A stretch of 33,384 nucleotides of DNA from JBOHDX01 sp050700835. GTDB taxonomy: Bacteria > Actinomycetota > Actinomycetes > Propionibacteriales > Nocardioidaceae. The number at the start of each line of letters is the position of its first letter. Within the stretch, counting starts at the first letter, position 1. Both the position numbers and the translations under genes were made by a program. This document shows positions 23,516-30,579 of this stretch, in pieces. Location of the stretch: the NCBI GenBank assembly GCA_050700835.1, contig JBOHDX010000055.1, positions 1 through 33,384 on the forward strand, in the 5' to 3' direction. Under the pieces are notes generated by a model, which worked only from the letters and a program-made list of their open reading frames with translations, was not told the DNA's origin and did no database searches.

Positions 23516-23881
23516 TCAGCACGGGAGAAGGGGCAGCAACGCGGAGAGGTCGGATCGCTCGCCTGAGGCAGAAACCCGACCGGCGGCGACGGCATCGCGC
23601 CAGGACAGCCTGCCGGAGCCGAGGGCGATCCACGTCGCGGCGTCCATCTCCACCACCGCGGGAGGTGTCCCCCGGGTGTGTCGTGAGCCGGTGACGCACT
23701 GCGCCACCGCGTACGGCGGGATGCGCACCTCGACGCCGCCCCCCGGCGCCTTGTCGACGAGGAGGGCGAGCAGGTGCTTGGTCAGCCCGCCGAGCTCGGC
23801 CCGGGCCGCCTCGCCAGCGGCCACGCGGTCCAGGGCCGTCGACAGCTCAAGCGGGGTCAGCCGGGTCAGCCGCATCGTCAC
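23516..23881 (-). CDS. Sterol-carrier (SCP2-like) family protein
   Basis: A 121-residue soluble protein. Its core IPPYAVAQCVTGSRHTRGTP, then VVEMDAATWIALGSGRLSW and the tail VSASGERSDLSALLPLL, match a small actinobacterial SCP2-like family usually found next to purF or purL. These proteins have a lipid-binding fold, but the ligand and any role in purine metabolism are unknown. The start is GTG 23881 (an ATG two codons later is possible); TAGCCT seven bases upstream fits leaderless transcription. Confidence 0.75.
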   Translation of the reverse strand: MTMRLTRLTPLELSTALDRVAAGEAARAELGGLTKHLLALLVDKAPGGGVEVRIPPYAVAQCVTGSRHTRGTPPAVVEMDAATWIALGSGRLSWRDAVAAGRVSASGERSDLSALLPLLPC

Positions 23882-23888
23882 GGCGCCG

Positions 23889-23894
23889 AGGCTA
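23889..23894 (-). promoter_or_regulatory. -10 box of the SCP2-like gene, leaderless
   Basis: TAGCCT on the minus strand, seven bases before the GTG at 23881. No ribosome-binding site is visible. Confidence 0.4.
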
Positions 23895-23906
23895 GCGCGC
23901 GTCCGT

Positions 23907-23932
23907 GGTTTACCACGTTCTCGTGGTAAACC
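23907..23932. repeat. Perfect 11-bp-arm palindrome
   Basis: GGTTTACCACG, loop TTCT, CGTGGTAAACC. A shifted alternative stem (CGTGG-TTTA-CCACG) overlaps its left arm. It lies just upstream of the SCP2-like gene promoter and downstream of purL. Confidence 0.8.
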
Positions 23933-23993
23933 GGCACTTCACATGGCCTGCACCCCATGAGAAGTGCCAACTCACCGTGAGAAGTGCAGGCCA
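23933..23993. repeat. Composite element of overlapping inverted and direct repeats
   Basis: GGCACTTCACATGG (23933-23946) pairs with CCATGAGAAGTGCC (23955-23968) with one mismatch. TGGCCTGCAC (23944-23953) pairs perfectly with GTGCAGGCCA (23984-23993). TGAGAAGTGC occurs twice, 20 bases apart (23958 and 23978), separated by CTCACCGTGAG, itself a palindrome. The first two stems share bases and cannot form together. It lies between the purL stop and the SCP2-like gene. Confidence 0.75.
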
Positions 23994-24088
23994 GGCCCCC
24001 GAGCCGGTACGCCTGGCTGGGCTCGTCGGCGGCATCGCGGACGCGGCGGTCTGGAGGTGCCGGCCGGCGCTGAGTCAGGCTCGTGGCC

Positions 24089-26347
24089 TCACGCGTCGAG
24101 AATGGCCGGCAAGGTCGCTGACCAGGTGGCTCGGAGCTCCGAGAGCACGACGCTGAACACCCCGGCGACGTCCAACGCGTCGCCACCGACCCGGCCGATC
24201 ATCTGACAGGGAACCCCGCAGCGCCCCGCGGCGGCGACGAAGCCGTCTGCTGCGGTCGGCGCCACGGCCACGATGGCCCGCGCGGTCGACTCCGAGAACA
24301 ATGCGACGAACGGGTCGAGTCCCTCGGGCACCGACACCCGGGCCCCGACGTCGTGACGCAGGCACGACTCGACCAAGGCCATCGCGAGCCCCCCGTCGGA
24401 GAGGTCGTGCGCTGCGTTCACCAGCCCTTCATCCGAGGCTTCGCGCAACAGCCGCGCCAGCGCCCTCTCGGCGACCAGGTCGACCCGTGGCGGCAGACCA
24501 CCGAGGTGCCCGTGTACGACCGATGCCCACTCCGACCCGGACAGCTCCTCACCGGTCTCGCCGAGCAGAAAGATCGCGTCGCCGCTCGACCGGAAGCCGT
24601 GCTGCGTACGCCTGGTGACGTCTGGGAGGACACCGAGCACGCCGACGACGGGGGTCGGCAAGATCGCCCGCGGCCCAGTCTGGTTGTAGAACGACACGTT
24701 GCCGCCGGTGACCGGGATCCCGAGCTCGGCGCAGGCGTCCTTGAGTCCCTGGGTGGCCTGGGAGAACTGCCACATCACGGCGGGATCCTCCGGTGAACCG
24801 AAGTTGAGGCAGTCGGTCACGGCCAGCGGCAGCGCGCCGGTGACCGCGACGTTGCGGTACGCCTCGGCCAACGCCAGCTGCGCACCGGCGTACGGATCGA
24901 GCTGGGCGAACCGGGCATTGCAGTCGGTGCTCAACGCGACCCCGAGTCCGGTGGACTCGTCCACCCGCACCACACCCGCGTCCTCGGGCTGGGCAAGCAC
25001 GGTGTTGCCGCGGACGTACCGGTCGTACTGGTCGGTGACCCACGACTTGTCAGCCTGGTTCGGAGAGCCGGCGACCAGCAGCAGGGTCTCACGCAGCTCG
25101 TCGCCGGTCCTCGGACGCGGCAACGCCTCGGCCCGATCCGCCTTCAGCGAGTCCTGCCAGTCGGGTCGAGCGAGCGGGCGGTGATAGACCGGCCCCTCGT
25201 GCGCCACGGTGCGCGGTGGCACGTCGACGATGGTGTCGCCGTGCCAGTCGATGACCAGCCGGCCGGTGGTCGTCACCTCCCCGATCACCGTCGCATCCAC
25301 GTCCCACTTGTCGCAGACCGCGAGGAACTCGCCTACGTCGGCGGGCTCGACGACGGCCACCATCCGCTCCTGGCTCTCGCTCATCAGGATCTCTTCCGGC
25401 GCCAGACTTGCGTCGCGCAGTCGCACCCGGTCGAGATCGACGTGCATCCCACCATCGCCGGCGCTGGCCAGCTCGGAGGTGGCACACGACAACCCAGCCC
25501 CGCCCAGGTCCTGGATGCCGGTGACGATGCCCCGCTCGAACAGCTCCAGGGTGCACTCGATCAGCAGCTTCTCCATGAACGGGTCGCCGACCTGAACACT
25601 CGGCCGCTTGGTTGGGCCGGTCTCGGTGAACGTCTCGCTGGCCAGGACCGACACGCCGCCGATCCCGTCCCCGCCGGTACGAGCGCCGTACAAGATGACC
25701 TGGTTGCCGGCACCCGTCGCCTTGGCGAGGTGCAGCTGCTCGTGCCGCATGACGCCGACGCACAGCGCGTTGACCAGCGGGTTCCCGGCGTACGACGGGT
25801 CGAAGACGACCTCTCCCCCGATGTTGGGCAACCCGAGACAGTTGCCGTAGCCACCGACGCCGGCCACGATGCCCGGCATCACTCTCCTGGTGTCGTCCGC
25901 GTCGAGCGGTCCGAACCGCAGTGGGTCCATCACAGCGACCGGTCGCGCACCCATCGCGAGGATGTCGCGGACGATGCCGCCGACCCCGGTGGCGGCGCCC
26001 TGGTACGGCTCGACGTAGCTCGGGTGGTTGTGCGACTCGACCTTGAAGGTCACCGCGTAGCCCTGGCCGATGTCGACGACACCGGCGTTCTCACCGATCC
26101 CCGCCAGCGTCTTGCCCAGGGGCGTCTCCTGGGCAAGGTCTCCGAACTTCGCCAGGTGCACCTTGCTCGACTTGTACGAGCAGTGCTCGGACCACATCAC
26201 GGAGTACATCGCCAGCTCGGAGCTGGTCGGCCGGCGGCCGAGGATGTCGCGGAGGCGGTCGTACTCGTCGGACTTCAGCCCGAGCTCCGCCCACGGCTGT
26301 GGCTGATCTGGGGTGGAGGTCGCTTGCTCGACGGTGTCCAGGGTCAC
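24089..26347 (-). CDS. purL: Phosphoribosylformylglycinamidine synthase subunit II
   Basis: A 752-residue synthase subunit that makes FGAM from FGAR, ATP and ammonia, step four of purine synthesis. The length is that of the small PurL type, which needs PurQ (glutaminase) and PurS as partners; both are in this window. Motifs near the start, MYSVMWSEHCSYKSSK, and later VKVESHNHPSYVEP-like, GGVGGYGNCLGLPNIGGEV and DLSDGGLAMALVES segments are characteristic. GTG 26347 is chosen because TAGCCT lies eight bases upstream and extra upstream sequence runs into the clp control region. It is separated from purQ by the clpP island. Confidence 0.95.
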   Translation of the reverse strand: MTLDTVEQATSTPDQPQPWAELGLKSDEYDRLRDILGRRPTSSELAMYSVMWSEHCSYKSSKVHLAKFGDLAQETPLGKTLAGIGENAGVVDIGQGYAVTFKVESHNHPSYVEPYQGAATGVGGIVRDILAMGARPVAVMDPLRFGPLDADDTRRVMPGIVAGVGGYGNCLGLPNIGGEVVFDPSYAGNPLVNALCVGVMRHEQLHLAKATGAGNQVILYGARTGGDGIGGVSVLASETFTETGPTKRPSVQVGDPFMEKLLIECTLELFERGIVTGIQDLGGAGLSCATSELASAGDGGMHVDLDRVRLRDASLAPEEILMSESQERMVAVVEPADVGEFLAVCDKWDVDATVIGEVTTTGRLVIDWHGDTIVDVPPRTVAHEGPVYHRPLARPDWQDSLKADRAEALPRPRTGDELRETLLLVAGSPNQADKSWVTDQYDRYVRGNTVLAQPEDAGVVRVDESTGLGVALSTDCNARFAQLDPYAGAQLALAEAYRNVAVTGALPLAVTDCLNFGSPEDPAVMWQFSQATQGLKDACAELGIPVTGGNVSFYNQTGPRAILPTPVVGVLGVLPDVTRRTQHGFRSSGDAIFLLGETGEELSGSEWASVVHGHLGGLPPRVDLVAERALARLLREASDEGLVNAAHDLSDGGLAMALVESCLRHDVGARVSVPEGLDPFVALFSESTARAIVAVAPTAADGFVAAAGRCGVPCQMIGRVGGDALDVAGVFSVVLSELRATWSATLPAILDA

Positions 26348-26355
26348 GCCGGCCA

Positions 26356-26361
26356 AGGCTA
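26356..26361 (-). promoter_or_regulatory. -10 box of purL, probable leaderless start
   Basis: TAGCCT on the minus strand, eight bases before the purL GTG. Its -35 region would overlap the ClgR/PopR-like sites described next, so the two divergent promoters may interact. Confidence 0.45.
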
Positions 26362-26384
26362 CCGGCCCACTCTCGGGCCCGGAT

Positions 26385-26398
26385 GTTCGCCAACGGCG
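26385..26398 (+). promoter_or_regulatory. ClgR-box-like site upstream of the clpP pair
   Basis: GTTCGC, five bases (CAACG), GCG. I recall GTTCGC-N5-GCG as the ClgR operator of Streptomyces clp genes, and this matches it exactly. It abuts the palindrome that follows, about 90 bases before the clpP start. Confidence 0.55.
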
Positions 26399-26420
26399 GA
26401 TCTGCCCAGGGCAGATCCGC
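26396..26420. promoter_or_regulatory. Perfect 12-bp-arm palindrome, PopR-box-like operator
   Basis: GCGGATCTGCCC, a single A, then GGGCAGATCCGC. Its centre, ATCTGCC-CAG-GGCAGAT, nearly equals the PopR motif that I recall from Streptomyces clpP3-clpP4 (TTCTGCC-N3-GGCAGAA). It lies 66 bases before the first clpP ATG, and a PopR/ClgR-like regulator is encoded just downstream of the clpP pair. Confidence 0.65.
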
Positions 26421-26486
26421 GCCAATGACCTCCGCCACGTGGTCACGATCGATACCGACAGTCCACGTGCCACACCGGAGGAATCC

Positions 26487-27095
26487 ATGACCGACCAGCG
26501 GCCCACCCTCGGCAGCCTCGACGACCAGCTTGCCGGCCGCCTGCTGCACCACCGCATCGTCGTGCTCGGGACGGAGGTCGATGACGAGATAGCCAACCGC
26601 ATCTGCGCCCAGCTGCTGTTGTTGTCCGCCGAGGATCCGGCCGACGACATCAGTCTCTACATCAACTCCCCCGGTGGCGCGGTGCACGCCGGGCTGGCGA
26701 TCTACGACACCATGCGCCTGATCCCGAACGACGTGTCCACGTTGGCGATGGGGATGGCCGCGAGCATGGGGCAGTTCCTGCTGTGTGGCGGCACGAAAGG
26801 CAAGCGCTATGCGTTGCCCCATGCGCGGATCATGATGCACCAGGGCTCTGCCGGCTTCGGCGGCTCGGCCGCTGATATCGAGGTGCAGGCGGAGAACCTC
26901 CGCCACAGCCGCGACCTGATGACCAGTCTGCTGTCTCAGCACACCGGTCAACCGGAGGAGCGCATCATCCGCGACAGTGAGCGCGATCGATGGTTCACCG
27001 CCGAGGAGGCGCGCGAGTACGGCATGGTCGACGAAGTCGTGACAGCGCTGACCAGCGTCCGTCCGGCGACGATCATGCGCCGAGTAGGGGTGTGA
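26487..27095 (+). CDS. clpP: ATP-dependent Clp protease proteolytic subunit (ClpP3-like)
   Basis: A 202-residue ClpP. The catalytic triad is Ser 93 (GMAASMGQF), His 118 (RIMMHQGSAG) and Asp 167 (SERDRWFT), with the His-Asp spacing of 49 seen in E. coli ClpP. INSPGGAVHAG at 59-69 is the oxyanion strand. A GGAGGAA ribosome-binding site precedes ATG 26487. It is followed after two bases by a second clpP, and there is no tig or clpX beside it, so this pair resembles the secondary ClpP3/ClpP4 of Streptomyces, made when the main ClpP1P2 is limiting. The operators at 26385-26420 fit that reading. Confidence 0.92.
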   Translation: MTDQRPTLGSLDDQLAGRLLHHRIVVLGTEVDDEIANRICAQLLLLSAEDPADDISLYINSPGGAVHAGLAIYDTMRLIPNDVSTLAMGMAASMGQFLLCGGTKGKRYALPHARIMMHQGSAGFGGSAADIEVQAENLRHSRDLMTSLLSQHTGQPEERIIRDSERDRWFTAEEAREYGMVDEVVTALTSVRPATIMRRVGV

Positions 27096-27097
27096 CG

Positions 27098-27706
27098 ATG
27101 CCGCAGTACACAATCCCCACCGTCATCGAGAAGACGCGTACCGGCGAGCGGGCGACCGACATCTTCAGCCGGCTGCTGACCGAGCGCATCGTGTTCCTCG
27201 GCACCGAGATCGACGACGGCGTCGCCAACGTGGTGATGGCTCAGCTGCTGCACCTGGAGTCGGACAGCGCCGACCTCGACATCGCGTTGTACGTCAACTC
27301 TCCTGGCGGATCGTTCACGGCGATGATGGCGATCTACGACACCATGCAGTTCATCCGGCCGAACGTATCGACCATCTGCCTGGGTCAGGCGTCCTCGGCG
27401 GCCGCGGTGCTGCTCGCCGCCGGCGCCACCGGCAAGCGGTTCGTACTCCCTCACTCGCGGGTGGTGTTGCACCAACCGTCCGCGAGCGGCCAGGGTGCGC
27501 TGCCCGACCTTGCGGTTCAGGCCGACGAAGTGATGCGCGTCCGCGCAGAGGTTGAGCAGGTGCTGAGCGAGCACACCGGGCAGTCCCTCGAGACGCTCCG
27601 GCGTGACACTGACCGCGATCACGTGTTCACCGCCGAGCAGGCGCTGGCGTACGGGCTCGTCGACGACGTGATCAGCCGGCGGGTTGTGAGCGCGCTGGTC
27701 GCCTGA
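27098..27706 (+). CDS. clpP: ATP-dependent Clp protease proteolytic subunit (ClpP4-like)
   Basis: A 202-residue second ClpP subunit. The triad is Ser 100 (GQASSAAAVLL), His 125 (RVVLHQPSA) and Asp 174 (DTDRDHVFT), again 49 residues apart. VNSPGGSFTAM at 66-76 is conserved. The sequence differs clearly from the preceding subunit, so the two likely form a mixed tetradecamer with two kinds of heptameric ring, served by ClpX or ClpC encoded elsewhere. It begins two bases after the first clpP stop and ends 17 bases before the convergent regulator gene. Confidence 0.92.
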   Translation: MPQYTIPTVIEKTRTGERATDIFSRLLTERIVFLGTEIDDGVANVVMAQLLHLESDSADLDIALYVNSPGGSFTAMMAIYDTMQFIRPNVSTICLGQASSAAAVLLAAGATGKRFVLPHSRVVLHQPSASGQGALPDLAVQADEVMRVRAEVEQVLSEHTGQSLETLRRDTDRDHVFTAEQALAYGLVDDVISRRVVSALVA

Positions 27707-27723
27707 GCTGAGTCTCAGCGGCC

Positions 27724-28053
27724 TCAGGCCGCGAGAGCCAAGACGTCGCCGGGTCGTTGCGTCGTGGTGACCCGGGTTCCGGTGAGGTCGTGGTGCGCAG
27801 CGCCGACGACGTCCGACAGCGGCAGTCGCAAGGACCGGCAGATCGCGGCGAGCACTTCCGAGGACGCTTCCTTCCGGCCGCGCTCGATCTCGGAGAGGTA
27901 CGGCACGGACACCCCGGCGTCGTCGGCGACGTCGCGCAGCGTACGTCGCTGTGCGGTGCGCTCACGCCGGAGCACGTCGCCGATGACGTTGCGGAGCAAG
28001 GGCTCGCGCCACGGCTCGTCATGGTGACGGCGGATCGGTGTCACATCTGCCAT
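27724..28053 (-). CDS. XRE-family regulator, ClgR/PopR-like
   Basis: A 109-residue DNA-binding protein. A Cro/C1-type helix-turn-helix spans about residues 20-75 (LLRNVIGDVLRRERTAQRRTLR, split by ordinary helices, then VSVPYLSEIERGRKEASSEVL), closely resembling ClgR and PopR, activators of clp genes in actinobacteria. The protein ends ALAA. An LAA tail resembles the ssrA degron, and Streptomyces ClgR and PopR are, as I recall, degraded by ClpP through terminal alanines. It would activate the clpP pair through the sites at 26385-26420 and be removed by Clp activity. ClgR versus PopR cannot be decided here. TAGCAT (28086-28081) is a likely -10 box and GGGAGAG the ribosome-binding site. Confidence 0.85.
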   Translation of the reverse strand: MADVTPIRRHHDEPWREPLLRNVIGDVLRRERTAQRRTLRDVADDAGVSVPYLSEIERGRKEASSEVLAAICRSLRLPLSDVVGAAHHDLTGTRVTTTQRPGDVLALAA

Positions 28054-28099
28054 CGCACTCTCCCGTCGGTCGTTCTCCTCATGCTAGCCAGGTGCGCCC

Positions 28100-28105
28100 T
28101 AGGGT
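28100..28105 (+). promoter_or_regulatory. -10 box of the EamA transporter gene, leaderless GTG start
   Basis: TAGGGT followed by six bases and the GTG at 28112. There is no Shine-Dalgarno sequence. Confidence 0.45.
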
Positions 28106-28111
28106 CGTGGG

Positions 28112-28948
28112 GTGGTGGTTGTGTTCGCGTTGGGTTCCGCGCTGGCGTACGGCTTGTCCGACTTCCTGGGTGGGCTGCTGTCGCGACGGGCGAGCGCCTG
28201 GAGCGTCGCGGTGACGGCTCAGGCCGCCTCTGCGGTGATCACGGTGGTCATGGCCGCCGTCGTGACCGGGCATCCGACCGCCGGCGACTGGGCGTGGGGT
28301 GCCGCGGCCGGCATCGGAAGCGGCGTGGGCAGCGTCTTCCTCTATCGCGGGTTGGGCACCGGCCGGATGGGTGTTGTCGCCCCTCTGTCTGGAGTCGGCG
28401 CTGCGCTCGTACCCGTGCTGGCCGGGGTCGCCGGCGGCGAGCGGCCCGGTGTCGTGACGTGGATCGGTGTCGGGTGCGCGCTGCCGGCGATCTGGCTGGT
28501 GTCCCGGTCCGTCGACGCCGACGGCGCGACCACCTTGTCCCGGTCCGACCTGGCGAACGGCCTGCTCGCAGGTGCCGGGTTCGGTCTGCTGTTCGCCTGC
28601 CTCGGACAGGTACCGCAAGGCGCAGGGCTCGGACCGCTGGCCACGGATCAGGTGGTGGCGGTGATCTCGATCGTCGCGCTGGCAGTGCTGGTACGGGTGG
28701 ACTGGTTGCCACGAGACCGGCATGCTTGGTCCGGCCTGCTAGCGGGGGTCATTGCGTCCAGCGCCACGCTGCTCTTCCTCCTCTCGACGCAGGCCGGCTA
28801 CCTGACAGTTGCCGGGGTCCTCACGTCCCTGTACCCCGCTGCCACGGTGGTGCTCGCCATCATCGTGCTGCGCGAGCACGTCCATCGGGCGCAGGGCGTC
28901 GGTCTCATGCTCGCAGCCCTCGCCGTAGCCCTCGTTGCCGCGAGCTGA
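28112..28948 (+). CDS. EamA/DMT-family transporter
   Basis: A 278-residue membrane protein with about ten hydrophobic segments in two repeated halves of five, the drug/metabolite transporter layout. The first half shows SALAYGLSDFLGGLLSRRAS and the second ends SLYPAATVVLAIIVLREHVH, the typical EamA signature near the last helices. Substrates of this family range from amino acids to metabolites and drugs, so none is assigned. It is divergent from the ClgR/PopR-like gene (58 bases between starts) and converges on purQ. Confidence 0.85.
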   Translation: MVVVFALGSALAYGLSDFLGGLLSRRASAWSVAVTAQAASAVITVVMAAVVTGHPTAGDWAWGAAAGIGSGVGSVFLYRGLGTGRMGVVAPLSGVGAALVPVLAGVAGGERPGVVTWIGVGCALPAIWLVSRSVDADGATTLSRSDLANGLLAGAGFGLLFACLGQVPQGAGLGPLATDQVVAVISIVALAVLVRVDWLPRDRHAWSGLLAGVIASSATLLFLLSTQAGYLTVAGVLTSLYPAATVVLAIIVLREHVHRAQGVGLMLAALAVALVAAS

Positions 28949-28964
28949 TGCATATGCCGCCGAC

Positions 28965-29008
28965 GGGCGGGCCAGAACCCGCGGATGGGCGGGCCAGAAC
29001 CCGCGGAT
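28965..29008. terminator. Exact tandem duplication of a 22-bp hairpin unit between eamA and purQ
   Basis: Two adjacent identical 22-base copies (28965-28986 and 28987-29008). Each folds as GCGGG-CCAGAA-CCCGC. They fill the space between the eamA stop (28948) and the purQ stop (29011) at a convergent junction, so a bidirectional terminator is the simplest reading, though there is no T-tract. Confidence 0.55.
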
Positions 29009-29010
29009 GG

Positions 29011-29694
29011 TCAGGTGGTGGGCATGGGGGAGGCGGCACGGTTGAGCACCGACGTGAAGAAGCCGAGGCCGTCGGTGCCGGGGCCGCACAGCGCCTCGAC
29101 CGCGTGCTCGGGATGCGGCATCAACCCCACCACGTTGCCCGACTCGTTGCTGACGCCGGCGATGTCGCGGGCAGACCCGTTGGGGTTGCCGCCGACGTAC
29201 CTCGCCACGACTCGGCCCTCGGTTTCGAGGAGGTCCAGGGTGGCAGCGTCGGCGACGAAGCCCCCCTCACCGTTCTTGAGGGGTACGACGATCTCCTGAC
29301 CCGGTGCGTACGCCGAGGTCCACGCGGTCGAGGTGTTCTCGATCCGAAGGCTCTGGTCCCGGCACACGAACTTGCGGTGGTCGTTGCGGACCAGGGCACC
29401 CGGCAGCAGGTGTGACTCGCACAGGATCTGGAACCCGTTGCAGATGCCGAGCACCGGCATGCCGGACCCCGCGGCCTCGACGACGGCGGACATCACCGGT
29501 GCGAAGCGCGCGATCGCCCCGCACCGCAGATAGTCGCCATAGGAGAAGCCGCCCGGCAGGATCACGGCGTCAACGCCGCGCAGTTCCTCATCTGCGTGCC
29601 ACAGCCGCACCACGTCTGCCCCGGCAACCGTGACCGCCCGGACCGCGTCGACGTCGTCGAGCGAACCGGGGAACGTCACAACTCCGATCGACAT
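29011..29694 (-). CDS. purQ: Phosphoribosylformylglycinamidine synthase subunit I (glutaminase)
   Basis: A 227-residue class I glutamine amidotransferase that supplies ammonia to PurL. The catalytic Cys is 85 (LGICNGFQ), with His 194 and Glu 196 in MPHPEHA. The start MSIGVVTFPGSLDD and ILPGGFSYGDYLRCGA are typical of PurQ. It follows purS by 62 bases on the same strand. Its usual neighbour purL is displaced about 2.7 kb to the left by the clpP island. Confidence 0.96.
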   Translation of the reverse strand: MSIGVVTFPGSLDDVDAVRAVTVAGADVVRLWHADEELRGVDAVILPGGFSYGDYLRCGAIARFAPVMSAVVEAAGSGMPVLGICNGFQILCESHLLPGALVRNDHRKFVCRDQSLRIENTSTAWTSAYAPGQEIVVPLKNGEGGFVADAATLDLLETEGRVVARYVGGNPNGSARDIAGVSNESGNVVGLMPHPEHAVEALCGPGTDGLGFFTSVLNRAASPMPTT

Positions 29695-29756
29695 CGGGGG
29701 GCTCCTCGGTGAGTGCGTGGACGGGCGAGAGTCTGTGGACCGCTGACCGCCACGGG

Positions 29757-30002
29757 CTAGACCTCGACGTGGACGGCGTAGTCCTCGATCACCGGGTTGG
29801 ACAGGAGAGTCTCGGCGATGTTGCGCACCTGCGCCAGTCGCTCCTCGCTGACGTCGCCGTCGACCTGGAGCTCGAACCGCTTGCCTTGGCGTACGTCGGT
29901 GATGCCATCGAAACCGAGCCGCGGCAGAGCACCCTGCACAGCCTTGCCCTGCGGATCGAGGATCTCCGGCTTGAGCATGACGTCGACGACGACACGGGCC
30001 AC
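29757..30002 (-). CDS. purS: Phosphoribosylformylglycinamidine synthase subunit PurS
   Basis: An 81-residue subunit that bridges PurQ and PurL and helps ammonia transfer. It has the family pattern VVVDVMLKPEILDPQGKAV, LGFDGITDVRQGKRFEL and a C-terminal NPVIEDYAVHV. The length is standard. The start is a GTG at 30002 with GAGGAGAGG upstream. Confidence 0.95.
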   Translation of the reverse strand: MARVVVDVMLKPEILDPQGKAVQGALPRLGFDGITDVRQGKRFELQVDGDVSEERLAQVRNIAETLLSNPVIEDYAVHVEV

Positions 30003-30077
30003 GGGACCGACCTCTCCTCAGGGCTGCGCGGTGCTCTCGCTCGCCTTCTGTGTTCGGCTGGGAGTCTACGAGGGCGC

Positions 30078-30578
30078 TCACATGCCGAGGTGATGCCCCG
30101 CCGCCAACTGGAGGATCGCAAGCCCAGGCAGGGCGATCGTGAGCTGTCCGAGCAGCAGCGCGAGCAGTCCGGCGGCGACGCCGGGCAGCCGGGCGTAGAA
30201 ATGCCGGTCGCAGAACATCCACGCCCACACCAACGAGCACAGGCCCGCGGCGCAGCCGAACCAGATCGCCAGCGGGTAGTCGAGCTTGGCGGTGGCGGCG
30301 ACGATCAGGGCCGCCTGTCCCACCACGATCACGGCGAGGATGCCCAGCCACCAGCGCGGGCGCGGTGCGGGTGCCGGCTCGGGCGATCGCACCGTCTCGG
30401 GGCCGGGATCTGCCGCGGTCTCGGCGCTGTCGTCAGCTGCCTCGTGCACACCGCTAGGGGGCGCCTCCTTGGTCTCGCCCGGCCGCCGCTGCTGCAACGC
30501 CGGGTGAGCGCGAAGGTCGACGCGTCGTCCCTGCGGGGCGCCCGTCTCGGAGTCCCCCGCCACGTGTGTGTCGGTCAC
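30078..30578 (-). CDS. Integral membrane protein of unknown function in the pur cluster
   Basis: A 166-residue protein. The N-terminal 75 residues are polar, rich in Pro/Glu/Ala/Asp and probably disordered in the cytoplasm. Then come three hydrophobic segments (about residues 78-96, 101-122 and 130-160) with FCDRHFYARLPG between the last two. I do not recognise the family. The GTG start falls one base after the acyl-CoA ligase stop, so it is translated in the same operon. Whether it relates to purine synthesis is doubtful. Confidence 0.65.
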   Translation of the reverse strand: MTDTHVAGDSETGAPQGRRVDLRAHPALQQRRPGETKEAPPSGVHEAADDSAETAADPGPETVRSPEPAPAPRPRWWLGILAVIVVGQAALIVAATAKLDYPLAIWFGCAAGLCSLVWAWMFCDRHFYARLPGVAAGLLALLLGQLTIALPGLAILQLAAGHHLGM

Positions 30579-30579
30579 G

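Noticed and set aside
26436..26469. Two CACGTG palindromes 28 bases apart before clpP
   Set aside because: Six-base palindromes of this composition are frequent by chance here, and no regulator with this site is suggested by the context.
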